From positions 1 through 7,034 of the forward strand of contig JANWHR010000143.1 of the NCBI GenBank assembly GCA_025450355.1: a DNA stretch of 7,034 nucleotides, in the 5' to 3' direction. Under the pieces are notes generated by a model that was not told the DNA's origin, did not search any database, and worked only from the letters and a program-made list of their open reading frames with translations. Source of the DNA: Micropepsaceae bacterium (GTDB taxonomy: Bacteria; Pseudomonadota; Alphaproteobacteria; Micropepsales; Micropepsaceae). Shown here piece by piece: positions 1 through 6,090 of this stretch. Every line of letters starts with the position of its first letter. Within the stretch, counting starts at the first letter, position 1. The position numbers and the translations under genes were made by a program.

Positions 1-1
1 A

Positions 2-493
2 AAAAATCCGCGAAAGCCCAACGGCAATTTCGAACTTTCACAGTCGCCGTCCCATCTTTTGCGACGCTGCGTGCAATACGCTAACGATCTGTTTTCGCGT
101 GAAACTTCCTCCAGCGACCTGACCAAGCAGCAATTCACGGTGTTGGCCGCGGTGGAACAGAACGAGGGCATCAGCCAGACCGATCTGGTGGCCCTGACCG
201 GGATCGACCGTTCGACCCTGGCGGAGATGATCCGCCGGATGATCGACAAGGGCCTGTTGGACCGCGAGCGAACGGAATCCGATCAGCGTGCAAATGCGGT
301 CCGGATCGCCCCCTCCGGCAAGAAAGCACTTCGTGCCGCGCGCGGCGCCAGTGAGCGGGTCGAACGCGCGCTGCTTTCAGGTCTCAGTGCTTCCGACCGG
401 GCAAAATTCGTCAAGATGCTTGTCGCCGTTGCCGCGCAGGCCGAATCCGGTCCGGCGGCATCGCGCGCCAAACCGGCACGCCGCGGGCGCTAA
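2..493 (+). CDS. MarR-family transcriptional regulator, 5' partial
   Basis: Winged helix-turn-helix DNA-binding protein of the MarR family. The reading frame is open from the first bases of the window, and the residues before the TTG at 59 (NFELSQSPSHLLRR) look like the usual N-terminal helix of alphaproteobacterial MarR proteins. I therefore think the true start lies upstream and that TTG 59 is internal. The visible part is 163 residues. It contains the MarR core: LTKQQFTVLAAV, then a helix-turn-helix around ISQTDLVALTGIDRSTLAEM, then a wing ending in ESDQRANAVRIAPSGK. The C-terminal tail is Ala/Arg-rich and basic (ASRAKPARRGR), possibly an extra DNA contact. The ligand and targets cannot be told from the sequence. 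It is the only plus-strand gene on this side and converges on ccmG. Its TAA stop lies inside the left arm of the following repeat. Confidence 0.88.
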   Translation, partial: KNPRKPNGNFELSQSPSHLLRRCVQYANDLFSRETSSSDLTKQQFTVLAAVEQNEGISQTDLVALTGIDRSTLAEMIRRMIDKGLLDRERTESDQRANAVRIAPSGKKALRAARGASERVERALLSGLSASDRAKFVKMLVAVAAQAESGPAASRAKPARRGR

Positions 494-617
494 AGCGCGT
501 TTTAGCTTCTTTGAATCGGAAACGCGCTTTAAGTTATTTGTCTGACGCATTTTCTGCGCCGAACCGGCCGCCATCCCCGATCGGGGTCGGGGACATGCTT
601 CGGCGGAAAATGCTCTA
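491..617. repeat. Two-hairpin intergenic palindromic repeat (Rhizobiales-like)
   Basis: The element fills the gap between marR and ccmG. The first hairpin has perfect 12-base arms, TAAAGCGCGTTT at 491-502 and AAACGCGCTTTA at 520-531, with a 17-base loop containing TTTGAATCGG. A linker (TTATTTGTCTGAC) leads to a second, imperfect hairpin. Its outer arms are GCATTTTCTGCGCCGAA (547-563) and TTCGGCGGAAAATGC (599-613), and its core holds the perfect palindrome CCCCGATCGGGG (575-586). Read on the minus strand the element begins TAGAGCATTTTC, a pattern I associate with repeats scattered between genes in Rhizobiales. The first TAA is the marR stop and the last CTA is the complement of the ccmG TAG stop. 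It could act as a bidirectional terminator or protect mRNA 3' ends, but neither hairpin has a clear trailing T-tract, so that role is inference. Copy number cannot be seen from one window. Confidence 0.75.
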
Positions 618-1157
618 GCCGCCCACCTCGCGCGGCTTACCGGAAGTTTCCGGCGAAAGCGCCGGCAGAATCAGCCGGTCAATCACTTCATCCGTCAGGG
701 GGCCCGCATAATGCACGCGGATAATCCCCTTTCCGTCAATGACGAACGTCTCGGGTACGCCCGTAACACCCCAGTCGATCGAGACGCGGCCTTCCTGGTC
801 CTGATCGATCTTTCCGAAGGGATTGCCCAGCTCGGTCAGAAACGCGCGGGCATTCTCCGGTTTGTCCTTGTAATCAATTCCGTAGAGCGTGATGCCTTTG
901 CGCGCCGCCAACTGCTGCAGCGCCGGGTGTTCGAGCCGGCAGGGTGCGCACCATGAAGCCCAGAAGTTCACGATGATTGGGCGTCCTTCGCCCAGCTCGG
1001 TGCGTGAGAATTGTTGCGCCTGATTGTCCAGCGGCGGAAGCGAAACTTCCGGCGCCGGCTTTCCCACCAGCGGCGATGGCAATTCGGATGGCGGGCCCTG
1101 AAAAAGGCCGATGTACAGGAGGAAAGCCAGTCCGCCGAATAGCGCTACCGGGATCAC
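615..1157 (-). CDS. ccmG: CcmG/DsbE, membrane-anchored periplasmic thiol:disulfide oxidoreductase (N-terminus disrupted)
   Basis: Thioredoxin-fold protein that keeps apocytochrome c CXXCH cysteines reduced, or reduces CcmH, so heme can be attached in the periplasm. The 180 residues from the GTG at 1157 show an N-terminal hydrophobic anchor (about 1-20), a linker with the CcmG-type GKPAPEVSLPPLD, the active site WCAPC (C70, C73) followed by RLEHP, and the GVPETFVID segment with the cis-proline (P135) typical of CcmG. The family start is probably not 1157. The GTG at 1173-1175 has an ideal GGAGG ribosome site and overlaps the ccmD stop, but its reading frame (M-K-R-L-L) meets a TAA at 1158-1160 just before this GTG. 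Product could arise by reinitiation at TAAGTG; it would lack the positively charged N-terminus. It is the last gene of the ccm series and ends at the repeat. Family assignment is firm; whether the gene is intact is uncertain. Confidence 0.88.
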   Translation of the reverse strand: MIPVALFGGLAFLLYIGLFQGPPSELPSPLVGKPAPEVSLPPLDNQAQQFSRTELGEGRPIIVNFWASWCAPCRLEHPALQQLAARKGITLYGIDYKDKPENARAFLTELGNPFGKIDQDQEGRVSIDWGVTGVPETFVIDGKGIIRVHYAGPLTDEVIDRLILPALSPETSGKPREVGG

Positions 1158-1171
1158 TTACAGCAGCCGTT

Positions 1172-1345
1172 TCACCGTGTTTCCTCCGTCGCAGAACCCT
1201 CTTCCTCAAGTTGGCGGACGTTTCTCCTGGCCTGCGTATAGCTTTGGATCGACAACACAATTGCAGCAATCAGGACGACAAAGGTCACCGCGTAGGCCGG
1301 CCACACGAACACGGCATAGCCGCCCATCGCGAAAAAATTCGCCAT
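1172..1345 (-). CDS. ccmD: CcmD, small heme exporter membrane protein
   Basis: A 57-residue single-span membrane protein in the position expected for ccmD, between ccmC and ccmG. CcmD is known to associate with CcmABC and helps release heme-loaded CcmE. The protein starts MANFFAMGGYAVFVWPAY. It has the aromatic/Pro-Ala-Tyr stretch before the membrane segment seen in alphaproteobacterial CcmD, one hydrophobic helix at about residues 11-34, and a highly charged C-terminal tail (QARRNVRQLEEEG) expected in the cytoplasm. The start at 1345 lies three bases after the ccmC stop, with AGAGG in the end of ccmC ten bases upstream. A second ATG at codon 7 is a possible alternative. The stop overlaps the natural ccmG GTG as GTGA. 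Sequence conservation in this family is weak, so the call rests on position, size, topology and the WPAY motif together. Confidence 0.88.
   Translation of the reverse strand: MANFFAMGGYAVFVWPAYAVTFVVLIAAIVLSIQSYTQARRNVRQLEEEGSATEETR
1173..1187 (-). promoter_or_regulatory. Ribosome binding site and original GTG start of ccmG
   Basis: On the minus strand GGAGG (1187-1183) is followed by seven bases and GTG (1175-1173), an ideal Shine-Dalgarno arrangement. The GTG overlaps the ccmD stop as GTGA, suggesting translational coupling. The first codons read M-K-R-L-L, as expected for a CcmG N-terminus, and are then interrupted by TAA at 1160-1158. The next usable start, GTG 1157-1155, directly follows the stop and has no such ribosome site of its own. 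Confidence 0.75.
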
Positions 1346-1348
1346 CCT

Positions 1349-2074
1349 TCAAGCGCCTCTGGCCATCATCAGCGAGCGCGCCCGGCGTTCCAGGATTTCG
1401 GTTTGCATGCGCAGCAGCAGCAGCCAGAGAAACAGAAACGTATAGCCTACGATCATAATCAGAAGCGGCACCAGGAATGCCTTGTCGATCGTCGGACCGC
1501 CCAGCCGGAGGATGCTTGCCGGCTGGTGCAGCGTGTTCCACCAGTCCACGGAGAAATGGATCACGGGGACGTCCGCTGCGCCAACCAGCGCAAGCACTGC
1601 TGCGGCCTTCGCTGCGCGCACCGGATCGTCGATCGCGTTCCAAAGCGCGATGTAGCCCAGATAGATGAAAAGCAGGATCAGTTCCGAAACCAGCCGCGCG
1701 TCACCCCATTGCCAATAGGTGCCCCACATCGGGCGCCCCCACAGCGAACCGGTCAACAGGGCAAGCGCCGTAAAGGCGGCGCCCAACGGCGCGGCTGATT
1801 TAGCCGCCACATCCGCGAGAGGATGCCGGAACACCAGCCCGACAAGCGATGCGCCCGCCATCATGGAGTAGATGAAGATTCCCATCCATGCCGCCGGCAC
1901 GTGCACGAACATGATCTTCACGCTCTGCCCCTGCTGGTAATCGGGTGGCGTTGCAAACAGCGACCAATAGAAGCCGATGCCCAGCAGGATGACTGCGAGT
2001 GCGCAGGTCCAGGGCGAAACGGTTCTGGAAAGATCAAGAAACCGTTTGGGATTGGCCAGAGCGGTGATCATCAT
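1349..2074 (-). CDS. ccmC: CcmC, heme-handling inner-membrane protein of cytochrome c maturation
   Basis: Integral membrane protein of the heme-handling family that loads heme onto CcmE. Its 241 residues match the usual length. The two axial histidines expected in the family are visible: H58 in IMFVHVPAAW and H173 in VPVIHFSVDWWNTLHQ. Between them lies the tryptophan-rich WWD segment, WGTYWQWGDARL at 117-128. The classical form is WGxxWxWD, so this protein carries an extra glycine (G124) between the last Trp and the Asp; the codons are unambiguous (TGG GGT GAC). Six hydrophobic segments are apparent, the last near 200-221. The C-terminus is basic and cytoplasmic. Start is the first of two adjacent ATG codons (2074, 2071); AGAGGG upstream is poorly spaced. 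It is 31 bases after ccmB and three bases before ccmD. Confidence 0.95.
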   Translation of the reverse strand: MMITALANPKRFLDLSRTVSPWTCALAVILLGIGFYWSLFATPPDYQQGQSVKIMFVHVPAAWMGIFIYSMMAGASLVGLVFRHPLADVAAKSAAPLGAAFTALALLTGSLWGRPMWGTYWQWGDARLVSELILLFIYLGYIALWNAIDDPVRAAKAAAVLALVGAADVPVIHFSVDWWNTLHQPASILRLGGPTIDKAFLVPLLIMIVGYTFLFLWLLLLRMQTEILERRARSLMMARGA

Positions 2075-2105
2075 GACGATTATTTACGCCCTCTGTTCGA
2101 TAAAA

Positions 2106-2771
2106 TCAGCCGCCTACGTTCAGGCGGACGCCCGCCGCCGAAGCAAAGGGGGAAAGGGCGACCGCCGCAACTGAAAAGGCCGCGAGGAAGAGAAAGGCCC
2201 CGCGTCCGGTATCCTCCATTGCGTCCAGGACCGCGCTGGCGCCAAAGATCAGTGCTGGTGTGATCAGAGGCAGCACAATCAGGGCCAAAATAAGCCCGCC
2301 GCGCCGGACTGAAAGCGTCAGCGCAGCCCCAATCGCCCCGACGCCGGACAACGCAGGTGTTCCGATCGCGAGCGATGCAATAAGGGCGCCATAAGCCCGG
2401 GTTGGAAGATTCAGCAGGAGCCCAAGGACGGGCGAAAGCAGGACCAACGGCAGCCCGGTTGTGATCCAGTGGGCGAGGATTTTCGCCGCGGAAGCAGCTT
2501 CCAGGTTAAGCGGCGACAGGGCCAGGACATCAAGGCTGCCATCCTCGAAATCTGCCTGAAAAAGGCGGTCCAGCGACAGCAGCGCGGCCAGCGCGGCCGA
2601 GACCCACAGGATTCCACCCGCGATCCGCCCCAGCAGCACAAGATCGGCGCCGACGCCAAAAGGCACCAGCGAAGACACCAGGGCGAAGAATGCGGCCGCA
2701 AGTGAAGCGCCCCCGCCGGCACGGAACGCCAGCCGGATATCGCGGGTGAGCAGGGCAACAAAGGCTTTCAT
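2106..2771 (-). CDS. ccmB: CcmB, membrane permease subunit of the CcmABCD heme exporter
   Basis: Membrane subunit that pairs with the ATPase CcmA and with CcmC/CcmD in the ABC-type complex that releases holo-CcmE. Its 221 residues are close to the typical 220. The N-terminal cytoplasmic start is MKAFVALLTRDIRLAFR. It is followed by about six hydrophobic segments (roughly 22-45, 50-66, 103-121, 127-153, 158-180, 192-215). The family motif LFQADFEDGSLDVLALSP lies in the loop after the second segment, at 70-87. The ATG overlaps the ccmA TGA (ATGA), which fixes the start and implies coupled translation and matched amounts of the two subunits. The Gly/Ala/Leu-rich composition is normal for the family. 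Confidence 0.94.
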   Translation of the reverse strand: MKAFVALLTRDIRLAFRAGGGASLAAAFFALVSSLVPFGVGADLVLLGRIAGGILWVSAALAALLSLDRLFQADFEDGSLDVLALSPLNLEAASAAKILAHWITTGLPLVLLSPVLGLLLNLPTRAYGALIASLAIGTPALSGVGAIGAALTLSVRRGGLILALIVLPLITPALIFGASAVLDAMEDTGRGAFLFLAAFSVAAVALSPFASAAGVRLNVGG

Positions 2772-3391
2772 TGCGGTCCAAGGAAAAATCGCGCCGCATC
2801 GAGACCAAGGGTCTCGTGCGTCGCCACGATTGCGATGCCGCCATCGTCACAATGCTCGCCGATCAATTCTGCCGCGAGACGGCGCCCCGCCGCATCCAGC
2901 GAGGAAAGCGGTTCATCCAGCAGCCAAAGCGGCCGATTGCTCAGGATCAGGCGTGCCAGCCCCAGGCGCCGGCGCTGACCCGCGGAAAGATATTGCGACG
3001 GTATCCCCGCAATCCGCTTCAACCCGACATGGTCGAGCACACCCGCAACATTGATCCGTGCGCCATAGAGGGCGGCAAAAAACAACGCGTTTTCCTCGAC
3101 CGTCAATTGCGCTTTCACACCGTCCGTGTGCCCCATCCAGCCGGTCAACCGCGCCCGCTCGTCACCATCGGAAACAGCGTAACCCGCAGCCATCTTCAGC
3201 CGCACATCGCCCGACGCCTGCGGTAACAGACCCGCAATAATCCGCAATGCCGACGATTTGCCCGCGCCGTTGGCCCCTTCCAGCGTCATCACCTGACCGC
3301 TCGCCACTGCAAAGTTCAGATTGCGAAAAACGCGCCGACCGGCGCGTTCGCAGGTCAGGTTTTCGACTTCCACAAGGCTGAGAATGGCCAT
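2768..3391 (-). CDS. ccmA: CcmA, ATP-binding subunit of the CcmABCD heme exporter
   Basis: Cytoplasmic ABC ATPase that powers release of heme-bound CcmE from the CcmC/CcmD complex. Its 207 residues match the usual short CcmA length. Motifs in order: Walker A GANGAGKS (39-46), the CcmA-type GHTDGVKAQLTVEEN (87-101), the signature LSAGQRRR (135-142), Walker B LWLLDEP (155-161), the D-loop SSLDAAGR and the switch histidine H192 in ATHE. All catalytic residues are present. The start at 3391 is 23 bases after the phaB stop; no strong Shine-Dalgarno is seen there. The stop overlaps the ccmB start. This is the first ccm gene and has no clear promoter in the 23-base gap, so it is either cotranscribed from phaA or driven by a promoter within phaB. 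Confidence 0.95.
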   Translation of the reverse strand: MAILSLVEVENLTCERAGRRVFRNLNFAVASGQVMTLEGANGAGKSSALRIIAGLLPQASGDVRLKMAAGYAVSDGDERARLTGWMGHTDGVKAQLTVEENALFFAALYGARINVAGVLDHVGLKRIAGIPSQYLSAGQRRRLGLARLILSNRPLWLLDEPLSSLDAAGRRLAAELIGEHCDDGGIAIVATHETLGLDAARFFLGPQ

Positions 3392-3414
3392 CAGATCTTG
3401 AGTGCCCGTTTGCG

Positions 3415-4137
3415 TCAGTACATGTGCTGGCCGCCATTGATCGACAGAGTCGATCCGGTAATGAAACCCGCCTCGTCGGCCACAAGGAACACCACGCCAC
3501 GCGCAATCTCTTCGGCTTTCCCGAGCCGTCCCACCGGAATTCGGGCGACGATCTTGTCCAGAACATGTCCGGGAACAGCGGAGACCATTTCCGTATCGAT
3601 ATACCCCGGCGCAATGGCATTGACCGTAATACCTTTTCCCGCGCCCTCCTGCGCAAGTGCCTTGGTGAAACCGTGAATCCCCGATTTGGCGGCGGCGTAA
3701 TTAACCTGGCCATACTGCCCCGCCTGGCCATTGATGGACCCGATATTCACGATCCGGCCGAAATTGCGCCCCAGCATCGATTCCCAAACCGCCTTGCTCA
3801 TGTTGAAACAGCCGCCCAGATTGGTGTTCAGCACCTGATCCCAGCCGTCCCTTGTCATCTTGCGCATGGTCGCGTCGCGCGTGATACCGGCGTTGTTGAC
3901 CACAATGTCCACCGGCCCGAATTCGCCGGAAATTGAGCCAACCTCCGAAGCGCAGTCGGCGAAGCTGGAAACATCCCAGCGGCGCGCGGCAACACCGCTG
4001 CGGGACGAAAAATCTGCCGCGGTTTTGTCATCGCGCGCGTAATTGGCGACCACGTGATAGCCCGCATGCTTGAGCGCCACGGAAATCGCCGCGCCAATCC
4101 CGCGTGTGCCACCGGTAACGACTGCTACACGTCCCAT
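3415..4137 (-). CDS. phaB: PhaB, acetoacetyl-CoA reductase (NADPH-dependent)
   Basis: Short-chain dehydrogenase/reductase that reduces acetoacetyl-CoA to (R)-3-hydroxybutyryl-CoA, the second step of polyhydroxybutyrate synthesis in the cytoplasm. From the ATG at 4137 it is 240 residues, close to known PhaB proteins. Visible features: nucleotide-binding TGGTRGIG (8-15), NNAG (81-84), catalytic Ser134, Tyr147 and Lys151 (NIGSINGQAGQYGQVNYAAAK region), APGYIDTEMV (176-185), and the C-terminal SINGGQHMY expected of PhaB. The GITRDATMRKM and QYGQVNYAAAKSG segments separate it from FabG-like relatives. A longer open frame runs upstream to 4293, but it lies inside phaA and its residues do not match the family. 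The GGGGA just upstream of 4137 and the 10-base gap after the phaA stop support the shorter start. Confidence 0.95.
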   Translation of the reverse strand: MGRVAVVTGGTRGIGAAISVALKHAGYHVVANYARDDKTAADFSSRSGVAARRWDVSSFADCASEVGSISGEFGPVDIVVNNAGITRDATMRKMTRDGWDQVLNTNLGGCFNMSKAVWESMLGRNFGRIVNIGSINGQAGQYGQVNYAAAKSGIHGFTKALAQEGAGKGITVNAIAPGYIDTEMVSAVPGHVLDKIVARIPVGRLGKAEEIARGVVFLVADEAGFITGSTLSINGGQHMY

Positions 4138-4147
4138 CCCGTCCCCA

Positions 4148-5317
4148 TCAACGCTCGACACACACGGCAATTCCCATGCCCCCGCCGATACACATGGTGG
4201 CAATTCCCCGATGTGCGTTTCGGCGCTGCATTTCATAGAGCAGCGTGACCAGGATGCGGCCGCCGGACGCACCGACCGGATGTCCGATCGCAATGGCGCC
4301 GCCGTTCACGTTGACTTTGCCGGTGTCCCATGCCAGCGCCCGGTTGACGGCGCAGGCCTGAGCCGCAAAGGCTTCGTTGGATTCGATCAGGCCGAGGTCA
4401 GACACCTTCCAACCGGCTTTCTTCAGCGCCATCTGCGACGCAGGAATCGGTCCTGTACCCATGATTTTGGGGTCAACGCCGGCACTGGCCCAGGAAACGA
4501 TCCGCCCAAGAACATTCAGCCCACGCGCTTCTGCGTCATCCGCACTCATCAGCACAACCGCCGCAGCACCGTCGTTGAGGCCGGAAGCATTTGCTGCGGT
4601 CACGGTGCCGTCCTTCGCAAAAGCTGGACGCAACGCCGAGATGGCCTCGTAAGTGACGCCCTCCCGGATGTATTCGTCATCGGACATGGTGCGGATGCCC
4701 TTCCGCTCCGTCACGGTCACCGGAACGATTTCATCGCGAAAGCGGCCGCTCCTGCGCGCATCTTCCGCCTTGTTCTGCGACGCAACCGCGAACCTGTCCT
4801 GTTCTTCCCGCGTAATCTGGTATTCCCGCGCCACATTTTCCGCCGTAATCCCCATGTGGATACCGTGGAAGGCGTCGATCAGGCCGTCGGTCATCATGGT
4901 ATCGACCAGTTGCAACGCCCCCATTTTCTGGCCATTGCGCAGATGCGCCGCATGCGGAGCGAGGCTCATCGACTCCTGGCCGCCCGCCACCACGATGGTG
5001 GCATCGCCGTTCCGGATTGCCTGATAACCAATCGCGACAGCCCGCAGCCCCGACCCACACAGCTGGTTGACCAGCCAGGCTGGCGTCTCAACCGGAATCC
5101 GGGCCTTCATCGCCGCCTGCCGCGCGGGGTTTTGCCCCTGCGCCGCCGTCAGAATTTGCCCGAAAACCACCTCCGACACCTCCGCCGGTGCGACCTTCGC
5201 CCGCTCCAGCGCCGCACCAATCGCAACCGCGCCCAGATCGTGCGCAGGGGTGTTGGCGAATACGCCATTGAAAGATCCCACCGGCGTTCTCGCGCCGGAC
5301 GCGATCACCACATCCAT
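4148..5317 (-). CDS. phaA: PhaA, acetyl-CoA acetyltransferase (beta-ketothiolase)
   Basis: Biosynthetic thiolase that condenses two acetyl-CoA into acetoacetyl-CoA, the first step of polyhydroxybutyrate synthesis. From the ATG at 5317 it is 389 residues, close to the usual 390-393. Catalytic residues are all present: nucleophile Cys87 in NQLCGSG, His346 in AIGHPVGASGGR and Cys376 in TMCIGGGMGIA. These sit two residues before their equivalents in the Zoogloea enzyme (89, 348, 378). The substrate-loop NEAFAAQ (314-320) and NGGAIAIGHP are also intact. The frame stays open upstream to 5374, but the family start is MDVVIASGARTPVGSF. GAGG at 5323-5326, five bases before ATG 5317, confirms it. It is the first gene of the minus-strand series, followed by phaB, and is divergent from phaR. 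Confidence 0.95.
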   Translation of the reverse strand: MDVVIASGARTPVGSFNGVFANTPAHDLGAVAIGAALERAKVAPAEVSEVVFGQILTAAQGQNPARQAAMKARIPVETPAWLVNQLCGSGLRAVAIGYQAIRNGDATIVVAGGQESMSLAPHAAHLRNGQKMGALQLVDTMMTDGLIDAFHGIHMGITAENVAREYQITREEQDRFAVASQNKAEDARRSGRFRDEIVPVTVTERKGIRTMSDDEYIREGVTYEAISALRPAFAKDGTVTAANASGLNDGAAAVVLMSADDAEARGLNVLGRIVSWASAGVDPKIMGTGPIPASQMALKKAGWKVSDLGLIESNEAFAAQACAVNRALAWDTGKVNVNGGAIAIGHPVGASGGRILVTLLYEMQRRNAHRGIATMCIGGGMGIAVCVER

Positions 5318-5463
5318 GAAAACCTCGTCAGAGCTGGCCCGGGCATTGGTAAACGGAAAAATGCTGCATTGCAAAATAGTGTCTGGACAGCGGCCAACAG
5401 ATGCCCGCGTAATGCTCCGAAACCACTGCGGGCCGCCACACCCTCAGCTCACGGAAACACGGC
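5318..5463. promoter_or_regulatory. Divergent phaA / phaR control region with candidate PhaR operator (5357-5377)
   Basis: This 146-base region must carry the promoters for the phaA series (minus) and phaR (plus). It holds one AT-rich island in GC-rich surroundings at 5350-5380. Within it is AATGC-T-GCATT (5360-5370), a perfect inverted repeat with a single central base, followed by GCAAAAT. TGC-rich, dyad-like sites are the known targets of PhaR in other bacteria, and its own promoter and PHA genes are its usual targets. A weak minus-strand promoter is conceivable with TTGCAA as -35, overlapping the dyad, and TACCAA as -10 after 17 bases; I do not rely on it. The operator assignment is inference from composition and position. 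Confidence 0.45.
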
Positions 5464-6090
5464 TTGAGCAACAAGAAATCGGGTGCGCCCGAGCCCATTG
5501 TCATCAAGAAATATGCCAATCGGCGCCTCTACAACACGGATGCCTCCTGCTACATCACACTCGAGCAGCTTTGCGACCTGGTGAAGCAGGGCGTCGATTT
5601 CGAAGTTCACGACGCGCGGACGGGCGAAGACATCACTCGCCAAGTGCTGCAGCAGATCATCTTCGCGGAAGAGAACAAGGGTCAGCATCTGCTGCCGATC
5701 CAATTCCTGCGGCAATTGATCCGCTTTTACGGTGACAGCCTGCAGGCGTTTGTCCCGTCATATCTCGAAATCTCGATGGAAAGCTTTTCCAGAAATCAGA
5801 ACGAAATCCGCCAGAAATTTGCGGACGCATTGGGCGGAAAGCTCGGCTATCGCGATCTCGAGCAGCTCACGCGGCAAAATATGGAGTTTTTTGACCGCGC
5901 GATGCGCATGTTCTCGCCGTTCAGCGGAGCGGGCTCGTGGGGCAGTCAGCCGGATTCGCGAACCGCGGCAAAACCTGCAGACCCCGAACCGGAACCCGCC
6001 AGCCCTGGGCGGAAAGATGAAATCCAGGAGCTCAAGGATCAGGTCGAAGCCATGCGGCGGCAGCTGGCCGAACTGGTGCAGCGAAAGTAG
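5464..6090 (+). CDS. phaR: PhaR, polyhydroxyalkanoate synthesis repressor
   Basis: DNA-binding repressor that also binds PHA granules: it is known to repress phasin, PHA and its own genes until polymer titrates it away. The 208-residue protein has the N-terminal PHB/PHA accumulation regulator DNA-binding domain (about 11-75) with IVIKKYANRRLYNTDASCYI, then DITRQVLQQIIFAEE and the PHB-binding segment LLPIQFLRQLIRFYGDSLQ (76-94) and its continuation. A Pro/Ala/Glu-rich linker (about 155-182) precedes a charged coiled-coil-like end (184-206, DEIQELKDQVEAMRRQLAEL), probably for oligomerization. The start is TTG 5464: no ATG or GTG lies in frame between it and an upstream stop at 5410, the protein begins as PhaR proteins do (MSNKKSG), and CGGA lies eight bases upstream. 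The rare start may keep expression low. It is divergent from phaA and its TAG abuts the next gene's stop. Confidence 0.95.
   Translation: MSNKKSGAPEPIVIKKYANRRLYNTDASCYITLEQLCDLVKQGVDFEVHDARTGEDITRQVLQQIIFAEENKGQHLLPIQFLRQLIRFYGDSLQAFVPSYLEISMESFSRNQNEIRQKFADALGGKLGYRDLEQLTRQNMEFFDRAMRMFSPFSGAGSWGSQPDSRTAAKPADPEPEPASPGRKDEIQELKDQVEAMRRQLAELVQRK

Noticed and set aside
59..61. TTG as the true start of the MarR-family gene
   Set aside because: The frame is open to the window edge and the upstream residues (ELSQSPSHLL) look like family sequence, so the gene most likely begins outside the window.
977..1798. Open plus-strand frame of 273 codons across ccmG, ccmD and ccmC
   Set aside because: Antisense to three recognisable genes, with Gln/Arg/His-rich low-information sequence and no recognisable family.
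4138..4293. Longer phaB reading frame starting at 4293
   Set aside because: The extra 52 residues are read from the end of phaA in another frame, do not resemble the SDR N-terminus, and a good ribosome site precedes ATG 4137.
5318..5374. Longer phaA reading frame starting at 5374
   Set aside because: The 19 extra residues do not match thiolases, they overlap the control region, and GAGG is correctly placed before ATG 5317.
5453..5462. GGAAACACGG shared upstream of phaR and, on the minus strand, upstream of ccmG
   Set aside because: It is a ten-base match at two ribosome-binding positions. Purine-rich leaders make this likely by chance, and no longer similarity surrounds it.
4070..5467. Open plus-strand frame of 465 codons opposite phaA
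   Set aside because: It lies entirely antisense to phaA, the start of phaB and the promoter region, has an Arg/His/Pro-rich composition with no domain, and is the usual product of GC-rich codon bias.
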